NCBI GenBank assembly: GCA_023459275.1
Contig: JAEWVC010000064.1
Coordinates: 86,655 to 150,654 of the forward strand
Direction of reading: 5' to 3'
Length of the DNA stretch: 64,000 nt
Source of the DNA: Bacillota bacterium
GTDB lineage: Bacteria; Bacillota; Clostridia; Christensenellales; Aristaeellaceae
Under the pieces are notes generated by a model, which saw only the letters and a program-made list of their open reading frames with translations, ran no database searches and was not told the origin of the DNA. This document shows positions 59,940 to 64,000 of this stretch, in pieces. Within the stretch, counting starts at the first letter, position 1. Each line of letters starts with the position of its first letter. A program made the translations under genes and the position numbers.

Positions 59940-60305
59940 TTATGCATTCTCCATCAGCCGTTTGATGCAATTGAAGCTCTCCTGGCTGATCACATGCTCA
60001 ATCCGGCAGGCATCCTCCGCCGCCGCGCTTTCACTCACACCGATGCTTTTCAAGTATTCCGTCAGCAACCGGTGCCGCTCGTAGACCGCTTCCGCCACCT
60101 CCCGGCCCAAATCCGTCAAGGTGATAAAGCCGCTGCGGTCCATCAGAATATACCCATTCTCGCGCAGGCGGCGCATGGCATTGCTGATGCTGGGCTTGCT
60201 GAAACTCATGGCATTGACGATATCAATAGACCGCACTGTCCCCTTCTGCTGGGACAGCACAAGAATAGATTCCAAATAGTTTTCGGCCGATTCCTGCATT
60301 TTCAT
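59940..60305 (-). CDS. DtxR/MntR-family metal-dependent regulator
   Basis: A 121-residue repressor, short relative to DtxR because it lacks the SH3-like third domain, as MntR does. Residues 1-65 are the winged helix (ENYLESILVLSQQKGTVRSIDIVNAM, SKPSISNAMRRLRENGYI). Residues 70-121 are the dimerisation/metal domain (GREVAEAVYERHRLLTEYL, EDACRIEHVISQ), with metal-ligand Glu and His positions. Mn or Fe is the expected co-repressor. GAGGAA precedes ATG 60305. A perfect palindrome lies just after its predicted start site, suggesting autoregulation. Confidence 0.92.
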   Translation of the reverse strand: MKMQESAENYLESILVLSQQKGTVRSIDIVNAMSFSKPSISNAMRRLRENGYILMDRSGFITLTDLGREVAEAVYERHRLLTEYLKSIGVSESAAAEDACRIEHVISQESFNCIKRLMENA

Positions 60306-60326
60306 GGCAGATTCCTCATTATTCGA

Positions 60327-60380
60327 TCAGGCACTGCCTGAACTTTTTTTCAGTATACCACAATATGCGGCGGTGCTCAA
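60327..60380 (-). promoter_or_regulatory. Promoter and palindromic operator of the DtxR-family gene
   Basis: On the minus strand TTGAGC (60380-60375), 17-bp spacer, TATACT (60357-60352). Downstream of the start lies TCAGGCA-G-TGCCTGA (60341-60327), a perfect 15-bp palindrome with an AGG-N5-CCT core like DtxR-family boxes. Confidence 0.7.
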
Positions 60381-60524
60381 GGAAAAAAAACTAAATATTG
60401 TGGATGAAAAGAAAGCGTACTTTGTTACAAAAGCCGCCTTTAACGGCGAGCCGCCTATTCTGCCGGCCGCATCTTCCCGCTTTTGCTTTCCATGTTTCTT
60501 GCCGGGGATGCGCATTGCGCTTCC

Positions 60525-61919
60525 CTATATTGCCGCCTCCCTGGCCTGGACAAAGGCATCCACGCACGCGTCGACGGCTTGCCTGGACGTTTGCCAGGAA
60601 CAAACGCTGACCCTGATGGCAGGCTCGTTTTGCCAGGTGGTGCCGCCGCACCACAAAATTCCGCTTTCCTGAATATTCGCAAGGGTTGCCCGGGTTTCCT
60701 CCGCGGTCCTGCACTTGACCAAAACCTGGTTGAACACCACATCGTTCGCGATGGTGAACCCGCTTTCAGACAGCTTTTGCGCAAAGTACACGGCGTTTGC
60801 GCAAAGCGCGTCCACCAGCCCGCCAACCCCCGTTTTCCCAAGGCATTTAAGCGTAGCCCACAGCTCTATTCCCCTGGCGCGCCGGGACATATCGGGTACA
60901 TACATCATATTGTCCCGGCGGCTGCTTAACTGAAGGTAAGCGCCTGCGGCCTGCATGGCGCCGGTAAGCGCTTCCCGGTCCTTCACAAGCACGATGCCCA
61001 CGTCGTAAGGAGCATTCAGCGTCTTGTGGGCGTCCGCCGACCAGGAATCGGCGTTTTCGAATCCTTCTGTCAAGCGGCGTTTTTCCCGTGAGGCCGCGGC
61101 CCAGAGCCCGAAGGCCCCATCCACGTGCATCCACGCCCCCGCTTCGTTTTTCATGGCGCACAGCCGGTCCATGGGGTCAAAGGCGCCGCTGTTCACGTTT
61201 CCTGCCTGGGCGATCAGCAATGTGCCTGCGTCGAGCTTAGGAACTTTATCTGCCATCATACGCCCCTGGCTGTCCGCCGGAACAGTCTCCACCCTTCCCC
61301 TGCCCAGGCCCAGCAGGGACAGCGCCTTGAAGACGGAGGAGTGGGCTTGCTCCCCCAGCACCACGCGGATGGGCGGCGCGCCAAAAAGCCCGTTTTCGCG
61401 GGCGTCCCAGCCCTGTTTCAGCAACAGTGCGTCGCGGGCTGCCGCCAGGGCGCAGAAGGTGGCGGTGGAAGACCCGCCCACAAAGCCCGCGGCTGTGCCT
61501 GGCGGAAGCCCCAGCAGCTCCACGATCCAGCTTTCGCAGACCTCCTCCAGCTTGGCGGCAATCGGGGACATAACGTACAGCGCGGCGTTTTGATCCCATA
61601 CGTCGCCCATCCACCGGGCGGCAACTGCCGCCGGAAAGCTTGACCCGTTCACAAAGCCGAAATACTTCTCCCCGGTAGCGGCCACGGTTGCCGCCTGGCC
61701 GTGCCTATACAGCAGGCCAAGGATCTCTTCGGGGGAAGCTGGGCCTTCCGGCAACGGCCCATCAAACGCCTTGAGCCCCGCAAGCGCCTCCCCGTCCGGG
61801 TATACCCGCTTGGACGCAAGGCTGTCAATATACCGGTAAGCGTAGTCTTTCGCTATTTCAAAAGGTGCTTTTGTGCATAGCTGCTCCCTGGCGCTTTCCT
61901 TCAGGCTTTCAAAATCCAT
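60525..61919 (-). CDS. PLP-dependent group II amino acid decarboxylase family protein
   Basis: A 464-residue cytosolic enzyme of the aromatic/glutamate/diaminobutyrate decarboxylase fold. The PLP lysine is K299 (SADAHKTLNAPYD). D267 (MHVDGAFG) holds the pyridine nitrogen and H193 (QAHSSVFKA) stacks on it. GGSSTATFCALAAARDALL is the phosphate cup. Substrate cannot be assigned; close relatives include tyrosine, tryptophan and diaminobutyrate decarboxylases and some aldolase-like enzymes. ATG 61919 has GAGGGA upstream. It is a single gene with a probable TATACT at 61984-61979. Confidence 0.9.
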   Translation of the reverse strand: MDFESLKESAREQLCTKAPFEIAKDYAYRYIDSLASKRVYPDGEALAGLKAFDGPLPEGPASPEEILGLLYRHGQAATVAATGEKYFGFVNGSSFPAAVAARWMGDVWDQNAALYVMSPIAAKLEEVCESWIVELLGLPPGTAAGFVGGSSTATFCALAAARDALLLKQGWDARENGLFGAPPIRVVLGEQAHSSVFKALSLLGLGRGRVETVPADSQGRMMADKVPKLDAGTLLIAQAGNVNSGAFDPMDRLCAMKNEAGAWMHVDGAFGLWAAASREKRRLTEGFENADSWSADAHKTLNAPYDVGIVLVKDREALTGAMQAAGAYLQLSSRRDNMMYVPDMSRRARGIELWATLKCLGKTGVGGLVDALCANAVYFAQKLSESGFTIANDVVFNQVLVKCRTAEETRATLANIQESGILWCGGTTWQNEPAIRVSVCSWQTSRQAVDACVDAFVQAREAAI

Positions 61920-62061
61920 TGGCTTCCCTCTTTCCCGGCGGCCAGCCGCTACTCCTCCGTGCAGACCAGTACGCTGCCAGTATAGCACAGGGCAGCCGTT
62001 TTCGCACTTCATTCAAGGAAAGGCGACAGATAAAATCATCCATAGCGGCACGGCAAAAAAC

Positions 62062-62116
62062 TGCCATCCCAAGGAGCGCAGCGTCGAAAGGTTTTCCGCT
62101 TTGCTCGGGATGACAG
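62062..62116. repeat. Dispersed palindromic repeat of the GTCATCCCGAG type
   Basis: Begins TGCCATCCCAAGGAGCG and ends GCTCGGGATGACA, so the ends are inverted copies around a central CGAAAGG segment. Elements of this form are common in many bacterial genomes. Only one copy is in the window. It lies in the gap between the decarboxylase and SSB genes. Confidence 0.65.
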
Positions 62117-62179
62117 CATGGGGTCTTCTATCATTTGCTTCCGAAAGGGGCAGAATTCGCAATACGGTTTGATTTGCTA

Positions 62180-62860
62180 TCAGTTCATTTCCTGGGAAGC
62201 TCGAAAGGTGATGCCGCTGTCCAGCGGCAATTCCTCCTCTTCCCGCCGCCACTGTTTCAAAAGCGTGAGGCGGCCGACAGATACCTCGTACGCCGTCTTG
62301 TTGAGGATGGTACCGTCGGCAAGCTGCTTCTGATAGGCGCGGCTCTGGAACCGGCCCTGTACCTGCACATGGTCGCCTACATTCAGATGGCTGGCGAAGC
62401 GTGCGGTGCGGCCCCAGGTGATGCAGGGGATATAGTCGCTCTTGCCATAGGCTCTGTTTACTGCCAGCATCAGATCGCAGATCTCCCGGCCAAAGGGCGT
62501 GGTGCGGTAGGAGGGGGCTTTGCACAGCGCGCCAAAAAGCTGCACCTGGTTGGGATTTTCCAACTCCTCCGCCGCCATCAGCCGTTGGGCGAATCCGGTA
62601 AGCAGCAGCCTTCCGGAGCCGTCCACCACCTTGTTGTAGCTGCGGAGCTGCCCTTCCAGGGATAGGGGCGAACCCGCGCAAAGGGACAGGTTTTCCATCA
62701 GCCGTTCGCTCAAGGTAACGGGCAGCAGATCCTCCGCGCCGGACAGGCGGGGCACGGAAAGGGTGGCATAATAAAATTGTTCTGAAAATACCTCATGGCC
62801 GTATACGGGGTCGGTGCTCAAAGTGCCGCCCAAGCGCAGCAGGTTGCCCGTTTCTTCCAT
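62180..62860 (-). CDS. Single-stranded DNA-binding protein-like, tandem OB folds
   Basis: A 226-residue protein with two SSB-like OB domains. The first (residues about 5-100) has EQFYYATLSVPRLSG and LSLEGQLRSYN. The second (105-205) has NQVQLFGALCKAPSYRTTPFGREICDLMLAVNR, split here, and IPCITWGRTARFASHLNVGDHVQVQGRFQSR, which is close to standard SSB. It lacks the acidic DDDIPF-type tail of replicative SSB, so it is probably a second, auxiliary SSB. It lies 6 bases after the pdaB-like gene, in one operon. Confidence 0.85.
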   Translation of the reverse strand: MEETGNLLRLGGTLSTDPVYGHEVFSEQFYYATLSVPRLSGAEDLLPVTLSERLMENLSLCAGSPLSLEGQLRSYNKVVDGSGRLLLTGFAQRLMAAEELENPNQVQLFGALCKAPSYRTTPFGREICDLMLAVNRAYGKSDYIPCITWGRTARFASHLNVGDHVQVQGRFQSRAYQKQLADGTILNKTAYEVSVGRLTLLKQWRREEEELPLDSGITFRASQEMN

Positions 62861-62866
62861 TGCAGT

Positions 62867-63784
62867 TCACCTCGCGGGCGCAGGGGTTGGGGAGACCACG
62901 GGATGCTGCTTCCCCTGCACGTCTATCGTTGTTTCTCCTTCAAGCAGTATCTTTGACACGGGGATAATGGTGAAGCCCATCTCCTGGTAGCGCTTTAGCA
63001 CCTCTGGAAGCGCCTGAAGGATGTACTGGGCGTCGTTGTGGAAAAGCACGATATCCCCGCTCTGCACATTCTGCGTGCACTGTTTGATGATATCGTCCGT
63101 TCCGCGGTTTTTCCAGTCCAGGGAATCAACGCTCCATTGGATCACCTCATACCCTTCCGCGCGGCTGGCGAGGATGACCCTGTCGTTGTAATCCCCATAG
63201 GGAGGACGGAACAGGGTGGGGCGCACACCCGTTAGTTTGACCACCTTGTCGCCCATTATCCTAAGTTCTTCCTTGATTTTTTCTTCGCTGAGCTGGCTCA
63301 TGTGGGGATGGCTCTGGGAATGGTTTCCGATCTCATGGCCCCGGGCTACGATCTCCTTCACCAGATCCGGGTATTTATCCACCCAGAAACCCACCAGGAA
63401 AAAGGTGGTCTTCACGTTGTACTCGTCCAGAATGTCCAATAGCGGAATGGTCTGGGTGCCGCCCCAGGCGGCATCAAAGCTGATGGCCACCACCTTATCA
63501 TCCCGCGCCACACTGTACACGGGAAGCTGCCGCTTGTGGGCAAGCACTGTGACGGATTCATCTTTCAGCCCGCCGGCGTACAGCACGGAAACGCACGCAA
63601 GACACAGGCACAAGGCAAGGGAAACGGCGGTCTTGCTGCGCAAAACCTGGCCGGTGCTATGGAAAAAGCGCGTGAAAGCCTGTGCCGTCTTTTGGAAAAA
63701 CCCCGCCCGGGACGGTTTCTCTTTGCTTGCCGGCGGGCTGGTCAACAATCCTTTGGGCTTTATGCGCATGGGATGATTGCTCAT
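62867..63784 (-). CDS. Polysaccharide deacetylase, PdaB-like (sporulation type)
   Basis: A 305-residue membrane-anchored carbohydrate esterase 4. A basic cytoplasmic stretch (1-50) is followed by one membrane helix (about 53-70) and the NodB domain. Motif 1 is ISFDAAWGG (with one metal aspartate, as in PdaB), motif 2 NHSQSHPHM (metal histidines), motif 3 RPPYGDYND, then DIVLFHND. PdaB proteins are needed for spore cortex or late sporulation in Bacillus. AAAGGAGG lies 10 bases before ATG 63784. It is followed by the SSB-like gene. Confidence 0.9.
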   Translation of the reverse strand: MSNHPMRIKPKGLLTSPPASKEKPSRAGFFQKTAQAFTRFFHSTGQVLRSKTAVSLALCLCLACVSVLYAGGLKDESVTVLAHKRQLPVYSVARDDKVVAISFDAAWGGTQTIPLLDILDEYNVKTTFFLVGFWVDKYPDLVKEIVARGHEIGNHSQSHPHMSQLSEEKIKEELRIMGDKVVKLTGVRPTLFRPPYGDYNDRVILASRAEGYEVIQWSVDSLDWKNRGTDDIIKQCTQNVQSGDIVLFHNDAQYILQALPEVLKRYQEMGFTIIPVSKILLEGETTIDVQGKQHPVVSPTPAPAR

Positions 63785-63886
63785 GGCACGCCATCCTCCT
63801 TTGCCTAACCCTATGCGGCCGGATAGAAGGGTATGCCATAGGATTCCCATCTATACAACGAAACAGAGACCAAAAAACGGGCAAAT

Positions 63887-63912
63887 AAAAAAGCCCGGCG
63901 GTTGTGGCCGGG
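63887..63912 (-). terminator. Intrinsic terminator of a minus-strand gene beyond the window
   Basis: On the minus strand CCCGGC and GCCGGG form a stem, followed by CTTTTTTATTTG. The gene it serves must lie to the right of the window edge. Confidence 0.75.
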
Positions 63913-63935
63913 AATGAAACTAATAATGAATGATT

Positions 63936-64000
63936 CCCATATGAAGTTTTCCAGGTGGGGTGCGGGGAGGAGCCATTTACAAAAGGCCACTCCCCCCCGT
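63936..64000 (+). repeat. Dispersed hairpin repeat, family A copy 5, at window end
   Basis: CCCATATGAAGTTTT, GGTGGGGTGCGGGGAGG, then ATTTACAAAA and GGCCACTCCCC. The same start (CCATATGAAGTTTT) as copy 1. It may continue past the window edge. Confidence 0.75.

Overview
The window looks like chromosome of a GC-rich Firmicute of the Clostridia type. Evidence includes a threonyl-tRNA synthetase behind a tRNA-sensing T-box, consensus sigma-A promoters (TTGACA-17-TATAAT), strong AGGAGG ribosome sites with frequent TTG and GTG starts, a PdaB-like sporulation deacetylase, a two-OB-fold SSB, an OadB/OadG sodium pump pair, LacI/CcpA-type operator boxes and several dispersed hairpin repeats. No rRNA, tRNA, CRISPR array, prophage or transposase gene was seen. 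Two solute-binding proteins have Sec signals without a lipobox cysteine, which is unusual for a single-membrane Gram-positive. An uncultured Christensenellales-like or related gut clostridial lineage would fit, but that placement is inference.

Layout. 1-5.6 kb: the end of a sugar ABC operon, two small stress or hypothetical genes on the minus strand, a secreted beta-propeller protein, orphan sodium-pump decarboxylase subunits and a small membrane protein. 5.6-10.2 kb: a universal stress protein, a PadR-HAAS regulator/membrane pair, free methionine sulfoxide reductase, a membrane protein and an LCP-family protein. 10.5-15 kb: serC-serA (serine synthesis), divergent from a maltodextrin-type GH13 enzyme with a cre-like operator at its start site. 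15-19 kb: a paired ABC exporter. 19-25.7 kb: pyrG, then a BMP/nucleoside-type ABC importer. 25.8-31.7 kb: YitT, a MazF-like toxin, nnr, acpS, a P1 (DmpA/NylC-like) peptidase and birA, largely one minus-strand set. 31.8-36.3 kb: MoxR, DUF58 and a transglutaminase-like membrane protein. 36.4-40.3 kb: T-box-thrS and a membrane diguanylate cyclase. 40.7-49.6 kb: an oligopeptide ABC operon in which four of five transporter subunits are enlarged. 49.6-53 kb: a thioesterase, an unusual glycosyltransferase-like protein and gdhA. 53.1-55.9 kb: a candidate structured RNA, GNAT, an SGNH hydrolase and an EamA transporter, embedded in repeats. 56-58.6 kb: a three-gene ABC-2 transporter. 58.7-63.8 kb: recO, a DtxR-family regulator with a palindrome at its promoter, a PLP decarboxylase, SSB and PdaB.

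Most genes are core metabolism and envelope maintenance. Serine synthesis, pyrimidine synthesis, nucleoside uptake, peptide uptake and glutamate dehydrogenase suggest a cell that feeds on peptides and nucleosides. The shared 12-mer TGCAAACGATTG at the promoters of the GH13 enzyme and the peptide transporter suggests both answer to one LacI-family regulator.

The most unusual items are: (1) the remodelled oligopeptide transporter, with a helical insertion of about 370 residues in OppD, a second insertion at a different place in OppF, an extra extracytoplasmic domain in OppC and an oversized binding protein; (2) a 480-residue protein whose two halves each resemble glycosyltransferase families; (3) a multi-hairpin transcript ending in a strong terminator at 53.2-53.44 kb; and (4) dispersed hairpin repeats that sit on stop codons and in two cases encode the last residues of a protein (MazF and EamA). 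Functions are assigned by reading motifs, not by database search.
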